Positions 1-5,763 of a stretch of DNA of 5,861 bases are shown here, piece by piece. Location of the stretch: contig JAITJU010000065.1 in the NCBI GenBank assembly GCA_031278735.1, positions 1 through 5,861 of the forward strand, in the 5' to 3' direction. The DNA comes from Zoogloeaceae bacterium (lineage in GTDB: Bacteria; Pseudomonadota; Gammaproteobacteria; Burkholderiales; Rhodocyclaceae). The notes under the pieces are model-generated. The model ran no database searches. It worked only from the letters and a program-made list of their open reading frames with translations, and was not told the origin of the DNA. A program made the position numbers and the translations under genes. Position 1 is the first letter of the stretch. Every line of letters begins with the position of its first letter.

Positions 1-188
1 TGCAGGGCGAATCCCGAAGGCTCGCGGTCGCGCTCGTCGCTGCCCCACAGCGCCACCAGGCGCCGCTTCGCCTCGCGGGCCGCGGAACAGAAGGCCAGCC
101 ATTCGGGAGCGCCGGCGCGCGCGGCGAAAGTCGGCGCGGCGTGGCCGGGCAGCGGCTCGAATTCGATGGGTTGGTTGAGAAATTGCAC
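1..188 (-). CDS. hyfG: Hydrogenase-4-type large subunit (HyfG-like), N-terminal part only
   Basis: The first 62 codons of a gene that runs off the left edge. The protein begins MQFLNQPIEFEPLPG and contains the stretch RLVALWGSDERD. I recall this stretch from the N-terminal NuoC-like domain of hydrogenase-4 component G and related NuoCD-type subunits. In that family the N-terminal domain precedes the large-subunit domain that holds, or has lost, the NiFe site, and the protein sits on the cytoplasmic arm of a membrane complex. The cysteines that would show whether this is a true hydrogenase lie outside the window. I chose the GTG at 188 because AGGAAA and CGGAG lie just upstream; a GTG at 206 is in frame and also possible. 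Its position 25 bases after the leftover hyfF stop agrees with the usual hyfF-hyfG order. The family call rests on a short stretch plus context. Confidence 0.75.
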   Translation of the reverse strand, partial: MQFLNQPIEFEPLPGHAAPTFAARAGAPEWLAFCSAAREAKRRLVALWGSDERDREPSGFAL

Positions 189-213
189 GTGCTCCGCTTT
201 CCTCACAAAAATC

Positions 214-267
214 TCATGTTCGTCGCATCCGCGCCGCCTGCCGGAACCATTCATTCAGATACGGCAT
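214..267 (-). pseudogene. Remnant of a second hyfF: last 17 codons
   Basis: Read on the minus strand this encodes MPYLNEWFRQAARMRRT and a TGA stop. It parallels the end of the complete hyfF, PPYLNQWFRLAAKIVG. At DNA level 232-265 aligns with 2518-2551 with 3 differences in 34 bases, at 239, 252 and 256. Two of these change a residue (Q to E, L to Q) and one is silent. Upstream of the ATG the frame meets a TGA two codons earlier, and the homology to hyfF stops at once, so this is a tail without a body. It sits 25 bases before hyfG, where the end of a native hyfF belongs. I infer that it is the 3' end of the original hyfF, left when other DNA took the place of the rest. Confidence 0.8.
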
Positions 268-276
268 AAGTCAGGA

Positions 277-1170
277 TTAAATGAACGAGCCGCGTTGTAA
301 CGCCTTTTGTGGGTCGTACCACACGGCATCAATAAACTCCTGAAGCTCGTTAACAAACCGCCACACCACTTCTGCATCAATTGGATAGCTGTCGTGCTGA
401 CGCTTTACTTCCGCATGGACATTACGCTTCTCGAATGGAAGACGTTTCGTGTGACGAAGCAGAAACACGTTATCGAGAGCCGTGAGGCGGCAATCTTCAG
501 GTTCCATGTCCAAATATTCCACCAATAGATAGTAGCGGGACATCGGACATCCTTGTTTGAATCTCCCCGCAGTTCCCGCGGCTTCCTGGAACATCGTCTT
601 GTCGAGGTTGATTTTACATTCAGCGGCAAGAACGGCGAGGACGAGCTTTCCTTGGCTGGTTTGCTTGGCGGGGAATGTGGGTTCGGTTGAAAACTGATAG
701 TGAATCGTCTTGCCCAGCGCAAAATCTGTGTCTTTTTCCTTCAAGGTGACAGCGGGCTTGTCCCCTAGAGCGCCAAGACCGGAGGGGGTGAAAGCCAACG
801 ACATGAACGCCGTTTGGGGGCCAACCTCAAGCCGGAAAGCGGGAAGACCGGCAAGTATCTTGTCTGTAGCCAGATGCACGAGAAATTCCTCAATTACTGA
901 ATTGTCGAGCTTCAGTTGCCCTTTCTGTCGTTTGATGAACGCGGAGCCACGCTTGGCAATCAGGTCGACTTCCAGAAAATCCTTGTAGGTATTGAGGAGG
1001 CTCGTCATGCCCTCAATACGCGTCTTGCCGGTAGTGGCAAGGCCAGAGAGCTTCAATGACCAGTCCTCGTAAGCCTCAAGCGCCTCGTTTAGCAACGCCA
1101 CATCGTCGGCATCACACTTCGGATTGGCAATGGCAGCTGTAAGTTTTTCTTTGTGTGGAGTGTTTTTCAT
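277..1170 (-). CDS. Type II restriction endonuclease candidate, Bpu10I-like family
   Basis: A 297-residue soluble protein with no signal peptide or membrane segment. I recognise it tentatively as the Bpu10I restriction endonuclease family from the core at about residues 175-225: KLVLAVLAAECKINLDKTMF, then QEAAGTAGRFK, then SRYYLLVEYLDMEP. E184 and K186 in a hydrophobic strand look like the ExK half of a PD-(D/E)XK nuclease site. An upstream acidic residue such as D149 could complete it, but the exact partner is unclear. Its product would cut unmethylated DNA. The ATG lies 2 bases after the TGA of the methyltransferase gene, the arrangement of a coupled restriction-modification pair in which modification is made first. 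Base composition is clearly less GC-rich than the hyf genes, which suggests acquisition. The stop (TAA at 279-277) falls about 10 bases before the hyfF tail remnant. Specificity cannot be read from the sequence. Confidence 0.6.
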   Translation of the reverse strand: MKNTPHKEKLTAAIANPKCDADDVALLNEALEAYEDWSLKLSGLATTGKTRIEGMTSLLNTYKDFLEVDLIAKRGSAFIKRQKGQLKLDNSVIEEFLVHLATDKILAGLPAFRLEVGPQTAFMSLAFTPSGLGALGDKPAVTLKEKDTDFALGKTIHYQFSTEPTFPAKQTSQGKLVLAVLAAECKINLDKTMFQEAAGTAGRFKQGCPMSRYYLLVEYLDMEPEDCRLTALDNVFLLRHTKRLPFEKRNVHAEVKRQHDSYPIDAEVVWRFVNELQEFIDAVWYDPQKALQRGSFI

Positions 1171-1172
1171 GG

Positions 1173-2369
1173 TCAGATCAGAGCAGTCTTGTTGAATAGA
1201 GGGGACGGGCAGACTGAGTCAATGAGGCTGACAGCCTCCTTGATGTTGGCGCGTACGTCGCCTGCTTGGTCTTCTAGCGCTACTGACAGGGATGTTCTTG
1301 CAACATCTCTTGCCTGTTCGTTTTCATCTGGCAAGCCAATGCGTTGAGCGATGAGTATGTCTTCATGAATTGACTGGCCATAGCGATTGGTAAACACGCG
1401 CTCGTGACTCTTCGGCTTCGCAAACGCTCCGCTGCGCTCGATGAGAGACGCGACAATCTTTGAGTTGCCGAAAGCAACGCCACGAATTCTGGATTCGCGT
1501 CCAACCACCATGATGAGCAGGCCGTTTGGAACAAGTGCCAGAGCGAAGCTCTTGATTGCCAGCTCAATATCCAGGCTGTATTGAATAACCGTCAGGAAAC
1601 GATTTCCACGGTGCTTTCGGTTTGAACCCATTTCGCTATGAGCCACTTTGAGCATGTCGAAACCGATTAGCTCCAGCAGGGCACGATGGTTTTGGTGATA
1701 GTTGAAAACGTTAATGTAGGGAGGGCTCGTTATGATGACATGCGCTTCCCCGTCAAGATGAAGATGGGCATTCCTCGCATCAGAGAGTGACGCGACAGAT
1801 ATTCGGTCGGCGCGAGGAAGTTGAGCAAGCTGCTCCAGTACAAACTGAAATGAGCGCTTGACTGCCCATGCCAAGTCACCATTCTTTGAGGTTTCTGCTC
1901 GAAAAAGGGAAAGGAGAAGAAGAAGCTTTACCTGTTTGTCGTCAGACTCATTAAGCAATCCCGCCGCAAGACGCAGAAGGTTGGAAACTCTCTGTCGGTA
2001 ATCTTCCGATTCCGTGAACAGAGGAATATCCGGCGGAAGATGCGCGAGTGAGTTGCGAAGCAATGCAGTGACCCTTTCCGCCAGGTCTTTTCGGGCGCTT
2101 GCACTTAACGCTGACAACGAAAAAAACTTAGCCATCGCACAGGCGGCAGGATTGATTTCCAGTCCCACTGCCATGAGATGACGAGAGGTAGCTTCCCGCA
2201 ACACCGTGCCGCTTCCGCAGAATGGGTCAAGGACCACTTGCCCAGGGCGAGCGTAGGTTTCGAGCAGATAATCCACGAACTGCGGTGTGAACTGGCCTCG
2301 CCAGCCGAACAGGTTTGACCTCGTCTTGTTTTCGACATTAAGGCGCGCACTTTCGAGGTCAGCAAACAT
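1173..2369 (-). CDS. DNA methyltransferase, N4-cytosine/N6-adenine type, of a restriction-modification pair
   Basis: A 398-residue amino-methyltransferase that would transfer a methyl group from S-adenosylmethionine to an exocyclic amino group of DNA. Order of parts: a motif-X-like segment RGQFTPQFVDYLL (24-36); motif I, VLDPFCGSGT (46-55), for cofactor binding; an acidic motif II, GLEIN (69-73); a helical middle (about 90-200) that may hold target recognition; and the catalytic motif IV, TSPPY (214-218), followed by INVFNYHQN. A later block, RGNRFLTVIQYSLDIE (254-269), and VVGRES (288-293) look like the conserved C-terminal half. SPPY favours N4-cytosine, but N6-adenine is not excluded. The X-I-middle-IV order resembles the alpha arrangement. 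It is followed after 2 bases by the restriction gene. The start ATG at 2369 has only a weak ribosome site (AAGA). GC content is visibly lower than hyfF, about 50 percent in a sampled stretch. Protection of host DNA against the neighbouring nuclease is inferred. Confidence 0.88.
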   Translation of the reverse strand: MFADLESARLNVENKTRSNLFGWRGQFTPQFVDYLLETYARPGQVVLDPFCGSGTVLREATSRHLMAVGLEINPAACAMAKFFSLSALSASARKDLAERVTALLRNSLAHLPPDIPLFTESEDYRQRVSNLLRLAAGLLNESDDKQVKLLLLLSLFRAETSKNGDLAWAVKRSFQFVLEQLAQLPRADRISVASLSDARNAHLHLDGEAHVIITSPPYINVFNYHQNHRALLELIGFDMLKVAHSEMGSNRKHRGNRFLTVIQYSLDIELAIKSFALALVPNGLLIMVVGRESRIRGVAFGNSKIVASLIERSGAFAKPKSHERVFTNRYGQSIHEDILIAQRIGLPDENEQARDVARTSLSVALEDQAGDVRANIKEAVSLIDSVCPSPLFNKTALI

Positions 2370-2502
2370 TATTCTTGGTTCCGCATGAGTTCGTGGTCCA
2401 TGCCGCTATTTTTCCAGCAATGGCCGTCGTTGAAAAGTGGCGAATATGGGCGGTTGCGTGGCCTGACAATGCGGGCGTAGTCACAGAAATTCCAAAAAAA
2501 GT
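2370..2502 (-). other. Spacer between hyfF and the restriction-modification pair
   Basis: This 133-base gap is the only sizeable non-coding stretch between hyfF and the modification gene. It is less GC-rich than hyfF and has a T-run just after the hyfF stop (GAACTTTTTTTGG on the minus strand), but no stem precedes that run, so I do not call a terminator. I see no controller-protein gene and no clear operator. A short in-frame run ending in MDHELMRNQE overlaps the methyltransferase start as TAATG and could act as a leader, but nothing else supports it. The upstream end of the inserted DNA must lie in or just after the hyfF stop. Confidence 0.5.
2441..2469 (-). promoter_or_regulatory. Weak candidate promoter for the restriction-modification pair
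   Basis: On the minus strand TTGTCA (2469-2464) is one base from the sigma-70 -35 consensus and is followed after 17 bases by TATTCG (2446-2441), which matches only half of the -10 consensus. It lies about 72 bases before the methyltransferase start. A mobile restriction-modification unit usually carries its own promoter, so the place is right, but the match is poor and could be chance. Confidence 0.22.
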
Positions 2503-3954
2503 TCACCCCACTATCTTCGCCGCCAGCCGGAACCATTGATTGAGATACGGCGGAATCCACAGGCCGAGCAGCAGCACGAGACCGAGGTGCAGGAAGACCG
2601 GCAGCAGCGCCGGATTGTGCGCCAAGGGCTTCACCGTCGGCTCGCCGAAGGCCATTCCCTGCACCTTGGCGAACATCGCGGCGAAGGCGACGCCGAGCGC
2701 GGCGAGCAGGATCGGCGTGGCCCACGGGTGGGTTTTGATGGCCGTGGTGAGGATCATGAATTCGCTGGTGAATACGCCGAACGGCGGCATCCCGAGGATC
2801 GCCAGCGTGCCGAGCATCAGGCCCCAGCCGATGGTCGGCGAGCGCCGGATCAGGCCCTTGATGTCGGCGATGACCTGTGTGCCGGCCATCTGCGCGGCGT
2901 GGCCGACGGCGAAGAAGATCGCCGATTTGGTCAGCGAATGCACGGTCATGTGCAAGAGGCCGGCGTAGGCGGCGACGCCGCCGCCCATGCCGAAGGCGAA
3001 GGTGATGAGGCCCATGTGCTCGATCGACGAGTAGCCGAACAGCCTTTTCACGTCCTTCTGGCGCGAGAGGTAGAAGGCGGGGACGACGACGGTGATGAGC
3101 CCGAAGCCCATCATCAACTGGCCGGCGAACTGCGTTTCCAGCGCGCCGTCAACCAGCGCCTTGCAGCGGATGATGGCGTACAGCGCGACGTTGAGCAGGA
3201 GGCCCGAGAGCACCGCGGAGACCGGCGTCGGGCCTTCGGCGTGCGCGTCCGGCAGCCAGTTGTGCAGGGGCACGAGGCCGGTCTTGGTGCCGTAGCCGAC
3301 GATCATGAAGACGAAGGCGAGCGAGAGCACGGTCGGCTCCAGCGCGCTGCGGTGGGTGTAGAGGTACGTCCACAGCATCGCGCCCGGCGCGTGGCCGAAG
3401 ACCTGTTCGGCGGCGAAGTAGATCAGGATGGTGCCGAACAGCGCCTGGGCGATGCCGACGCCGCACAGGATGAAGTATTTCCACGCGGCTTCCAGGCTCT
3501 CGGGCGTGCGGTAGAGCGCGACCAGCAGCACCGTGGTCAGCGTCGCCGCTTCCATGGCCACCCACAGGATGCCGATGTTGTTGGTCGAGAGCGCGACGAG
3601 CATGGTGCACATGAACATCTGGAACATGCTGTGATACAGGCGCAGGCGCCCGGCGGAGAGCTTGCCGTGGTCGTGCTCGACGCGCATGTACGGGCGCGAG
3701 AAGACCGAGGTGGTGAAGCCAACCAGCGCGGTGAGCGCGATCAGGAAGACGTTGAGCGGGTCGACGAAGAAGTGCTCGCCGAGCACGCTCATCGAGCCGT
3801 CGCGCACCACGCGGATGGTCAATGCGGCGGCGGCGAACAAGGTGAGTAGACTACCGCCGATGTTGATCTCGGCCGCCCTGGGGCGATGCCCGACGAAGGC
3901 GAGCAGCAACGAGGCAGCGAGCGGGATGGCGAGGACGAAGAGGAGCTCGTTCAT
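2503..3954 (-). CDS. hyfF: Hydrogenase-4-type membrane subunit F, antiporter-like (HyfF)
   Basis: A 483-residue, strongly hydrophobic multi-pass inner-membrane protein of the NuoL/M/N (Mrp antiporter) family, the ion-moving module of hyf-like complexes. Key features in order: MNELLFVLAI start; RPYMRVEHDHGK (87-98) loop; WVAMEAATL (131-139) with E135, the usual helix-5 glutamate; KYF (159-161); the signature KTGLVPLHNWLPDAHAEGPTP (224-244) with K224; YSSIEHMG (308-315); LTKSAIFF (341-348) with K343; PPFGVFTSEFMIL (390-402) with E398. No disruption is seen and the length is normal for this family. I chose the ATG at 3954 because MNELLF is the family-like start; the frame stays open to 4062, but that part overlaps the upstream gene and is not hydrophobic. 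The ribosome site is weak, perhaps a sign that the gene lost its native leader. It follows the DUF1266 gene by 16 bases, not hyfE as expected. Two scraps of a second hyfF flank this region. Confidence 0.95.
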   Translation of the reverse strand: MNELLFVLAIPLAASLLLAFVGHRPRAAEINIGGSLLTLFAAAALTIRVVRDGSMSVLGEHFFVDPLNVFLIALTALVGFTTSVFSRPYMRVEHDHGKLSAGRLRLYHSMFQMFMCTMLVALSTNNIGILWVAMEAATLTTVLLVALYRTPESLEAAWKYFILCGVGIAQALFGTILIYFAAEQVFGHAPGAMLWTYLYTHRSALEPTVLSLAFVFMIVGYGTKTGLVPLHNWLPDAHAEGPTPVSAVLSGLLLNVALYAIIRCKALVDGALETQFAGQLMMGFGLITVVVPAFYLSRQKDVKRLFGYSSIEHMGLITFAFGMGGGVAAYAGLLHMTVHSLTKSAIFFAVGHAAQMAGTQVIADIKGLIRRSPTIGWGLMLGTLAILGMPPFGVFTSEFMILTTAIKTHPWATPILLAALGVAFAAMFAKVQGMAFGEPTVKPLAHNPALLPVFLHLGLVLLLGLWIPPYLNQWFRLAAKIVG

Positions 3955-3970
3955 TTCAAGCAAAAGGCGC

Positions 3971-4693
3971 TCATCCCAGGGGGTGCAAGGCCCAGATGGC
4001 GCCCCATTTGCGATCGCCGAGCAGGCAGCCCTTGTTGAAGACTTCCCCCATGGACTGTTCATGATCGGGATTGCACATGACCAGGGCGCGCCCGTTCATG
4101 AACGATACGAGATATTCCGCCCAGGTCGAAAAATGCTTCTTTACGTACTCGTGGCAGACTCGCAGGATTTCCCAGGCCTCGTCTTCGGAGATGAAGCCCG
4201 CGTTCGCCGCCATGCGCGCCCAGAACGCCGCGCGTTCCACGTCCCACGCGACGCAGCCATCCACCGATTCGGCAAAGGCGCGGGTCATTTTCTTCATCTT
4301 TTTGTTCGCCTCGTACAGCGGATTCCCGTCCATGTACTCCAGCACGGTTTCGTACATCTTTTTCTGGAAACCGGAAAGCGCGTCGGCGTTACCGCCCTTG
4401 TACGCCTTGAACATCTCGTCCATCTCGAAGCGGTTCCCCTCATTGAAGAGCCAGGCAACGCTTTCCCGCAGGTCTTCCGCGCTGTGTATCTGCATCGTAG
4501 ACAGGATATCGCGCGGATCCTGAACCGTGTCCGGGAGCGTCGCGAGAACTTGCGCGGGATGCTCATTGGCGTAGGTCAATATCGCGCCCACGGTCAAAAG
4601 CGGTTCCTTTTTCGGAGACACACGGTGCGCCTCGATGAACTTCGTGTTCTTGTCGCCCCCGAGCAGGTCCAGCAAACTATTCAGCAAACCCAT
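3971..4693 (-). CDS. DUF1266-domain protein of unknown function
   Basis: A 240-residue soluble protein with no signal peptide or membrane segment, rich in charged helices. The C-terminal half, from about residue 145 to 205, carries the pattern I associate with DUF1266: VAWDVERAAFWARMAANAGF, then ISEDEAWEILRVC, then a tryptophan segment FSTWAEYLVSFMNGRAL. The N-terminal 140 residues are variable helices (for example SAEDLRESVAWLFNEGNRF). DUF1266 proteins have no established biochemical role that I know of. The start ATG has a good AGGAG 7 bases upstream. The gene lies between a leftover hyfF piece and the complete hyfF and ends 16 bases before hyfF. Its composition is intermediate between the restriction genes and the hyf genes. 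It has no obvious role in a hydrogenase complex, so I read it as cargo brought in with, or inserted beside, this hyfF copy. Confidence 0.75.
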   Translation of the reverse strand: MGLLNSLLDLLGGDKNTKFIEAHRVSPKKEPLLTVGAILTYANEHPAQVLATLPDTVQDPRDILSTMQIHSAEDLRESVAWLFNEGNRFEMDEMFKAYKGGNADALSGFQKKMYETVLEYMDGNPLYEANKKMKKMTRAFAESVDGCVAWDVERAAFWARMAANAGFISEDEAWEILRVCHEYVKKHFSTWAEYLVSFMNGRALVMCNPDHEQSMGEVFNKGCLLGDRKWGAIWALHPLG

Positions 4694-4700
4694 GACTTTT

Positions 4701-4705
4701 CTCCT
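4701..4705 (-). promoter_or_regulatory. Ribosome binding site of the DUF1266 gene
   Basis: AGGAG on the minus strand, 7 bases before the ATG at 4693-4691, within TATAGGAGAAAAGTC. It fixes the start and shows that this gene has its own translation signal. I find no clear -10/-35 pair in the 60 bases before it. Confidence 0.75.
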
Positions 4706-4747
4706 ATAACGATTCAGTGGAACGTGGAATATATCCCCCCTTGATCC

Positions 4748-4771
4748 AATGGCACTACCTTAAGCGCCATT
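4748..4771. repeat. Inverted repeat at the edge of the hyfF remnant
   Basis: AATGGCACT (4748-4756) and AGCGCCATT (4763-4771) pair over 9 bases with one mismatch and a 6-base loop. The repeat begins 10 bases beyond the point where homology to hyfF ends (4781). No T-run follows on either strand, so it is not a standard intrinsic terminator. It may be a weak hairpin or the trace of a joined mobile sequence. Confidence 0.45.
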
Positions 4772-4904
4772 TCCTCCAACGGAACATACTGTGATACAGG
4801 CGTAGGCGCCCGGCGGAGAGCTTGCCGTGGTCGTACTCGACGCGCATGTACAGGCGTGAGAAAACCGAGGTGGCGAAGCCGACCAGCGCGGTCAGGGCGT
4901 TCAT
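4755..4904 (-). pseudogene. Remnant of a second hyfF: internal codons 73-111
   Basis: Positions 4781-4899 align without gaps with 3621-3739 of the complete hyfF, at 109 of 119 identical bases by hand count. The frame is kept. A short ORF starts at an ATG (4904) as MNALTALVGF, runs through SRLYMRVEYDHG and LRLYHSMF, then leaves hyfF homology and ends at a TAG (4757-4755) after about 49 residues. Relative to HyfF it has T81A, P88L and H94Y; the other 7 base differences are silent. It lacks over 70 N-terminal residues and everything after residue 111, so it cannot be a working antiporter subunit. The excess of silent changes suggests that most divergence arose while the gene was still functional. 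I infer that it is a piece of the original operon hyfF. It lies 17 bases after the methyltransferase stop. Confidence 0.88.
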
Positions 4905-4921
4905 TCAGCCGCCATGCGAAA

Positions 4922-5668
4922 TCACCGCGCCATCAGCGCGAACACGCCCCATCCAAGGTATTCCCGCGTGTATGCGGCATAACGTTTGGGTTCCAGGCTC
5001 AGTTTGGCTCGAACCTCTTTCACGAAGTCATCGTCGGGATTCGCTTCGAGCCATCGGCGCATGGTGAGCCACTTGGCCGCCTCGTACCTGTCCCAGCCTT
5101 CCTGGTCCGCCAGAACCATTTCCACAATGTCGTAGCCGAGGTCGCCGAAAGACGCGAGCAGTTCCGGAAGCAGGGAAAAGTCGGAAATGGAACCGGCCAA
5201 GCATCCCTTGGCAAACTCTTCCGTCGGTGGCAACCGCAGCCAATAGGGTTCGCCGATGAGGATGATTCCTCCCGGGCGGAGACTCTTCGCCAGAAGCCCG
5301 ATGGTGCCGGCGACCCCTCCGCCGATCCACGTGGCGCCGACACAGGCGGCCACACCGACCTTTTCGTCGGCAACGTAGCCCGCAGCATCGTCGTGGATGA
5401 ACTCGACGCGATCGGCGACGCCGAGTTCTTCGGCGCGGAGTTTCGCTTGCTCGGTGAACAACTGGCTCATGTCGATGCCGACGCCGATGATTCCGTAATC
5501 GCGCGCCCAGGTGCACAGCATCTCGCCCGAACCGCTGCCGAGATCGAGCACATGAGTCCCCGATGCCAGGCGCAACACCGCGCCGAGAGTGGCGAGCTTT
5601 TCTGATGTGAACGGGTTATGAATGCGATGAGCGCTTTCTGTAATGTTGAAGATACGCGGGATGTCCAA
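4922..5668 (-). CDS. Class I SAM-dependent small-molecule-type methyltransferase
   Basis: A 248-residue soluble methyltransferase starting MDIPRIFNITESAHRIHNPF. It shows the Rossmann-like SAM fold: motif I, VLDLGSGSGEML (40-51); the acidic end of strand 2, VGIDMS (63-68); DRVEFIHDDA (86-95); then GATWIGGG (111-118); and the post-motif RPGGIILIGEPYW (131-143). It has no SPPY or other DNA-methylase motif, so a small molecule or a protein is the likelier target; the actual substrate is not readable. I chose the TTG at 5668 because AGGAG lies 8 bases upstream and because the sequence before it contains that ribosome site; a TTG at 5689 would give 7 extra residues with no site. It lies between the end of hyfE and a hyfF scrap, where the first part of hyfF would be expected, so it looks like an insertion. 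Function in the hydrogenase complex is not supported. Confidence 0.88.
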   Translation of the reverse strand: MDIPRIFNITESAHRIHNPFTSEKLATLGAVLRLASGTHVLDLGSGSGEMLCTWARDYGIIGVGIDMSQLFTEQAKLRAEELGVADRVEFIHDDAAGYVADEKVGVAACVGATWIGGGVAGTIGLLAKSLRPGGIILIGEPYWLRLPPTEEFAKGCLAGSISDFSLLPELLASFGDLGYDIVEMVLADQEGWDRYEAAKWLTMRRWLEANPDDDFVKEVRAKLSLEPKRYAAYTREYLGWGVFALMAR

Positions 5669-5676
5669 TGCAAAAA

Positions 5677-5681
5677 CTCCT
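5677..5681 (-). promoter_or_regulatory. Ribosome binding site that decides the methyltransferase start
   Basis: AGGAG within AAAAGGAG on the minus strand, 8 bases before the TTG at 5668-5666. It supports that TTG over the in-frame TTG at 5689, which lies upstream of the site itself. Confidence 0.7.
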
Positions 5682-5723
5682 TTTGTCAAGTTGTGTAATA
5701 ACTGGCATCTTTTTTATGGTTTT

Positions 5724-5737
5724 CTCTGTGCTCTGTG
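5724..5737. repeat. Tandem 7-base repeat, CACAGAG twice
   Basis: On the minus strand the spacer reads ACCACAGAGCACAGAGAAAA, with CACAGAG present twice in direct succession. The surrounding 5669-5763 is AT-rich compared with hyfE. I recall similar CACAGAG-rich strings between genes in environmental bacteria, but the match is from memory. Confidence 0.5.
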
Positions 5738-5763
5738 GTTATAGCCTTTCCCTTTTTCATGAT

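Noticed and set aside
2470..2505. Possible terminator after hyfF
   Set aside because: There is a run of seven T on the minus strand, but no GC-rich stem precedes it.
2369..2725. 118-residue minus-strand frame across the hyfF 3' end and the spacer
   Set aside because: Most of it overlaps hyfF in another frame and is rich in R, A and G. Only the last ten codons lie near the methyltransferase start and nothing else supports translation.
2536..3849. Plus-strand open frame of 437 residues
   Set aside because: It is antisense to hyfF. Its product is a low-complexity run of R, E, D, H, Q and G with no membrane or domain signature, as expected from the opposite strand of a GC-rich gene.
3955..4062. 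36-codon N-terminal extension of hyfF
   Set aside because: It overlaps the end of the DUF1266 gene, is not hydrophobic, and precedes a family-like MNELLF start at 3954.
3662..4744. Plus-strand open frame of 360 residues
   Set aside because: It crosses antisense over both hyfF and the DUF1266 gene and shows no family motif. The minus strand explains the same DNA much better.
4856..5605. Plus-strand open frame of 249 residues
   Set aside because: It lies antisense to the class I methyltransferase, whose SAM motifs are clear.
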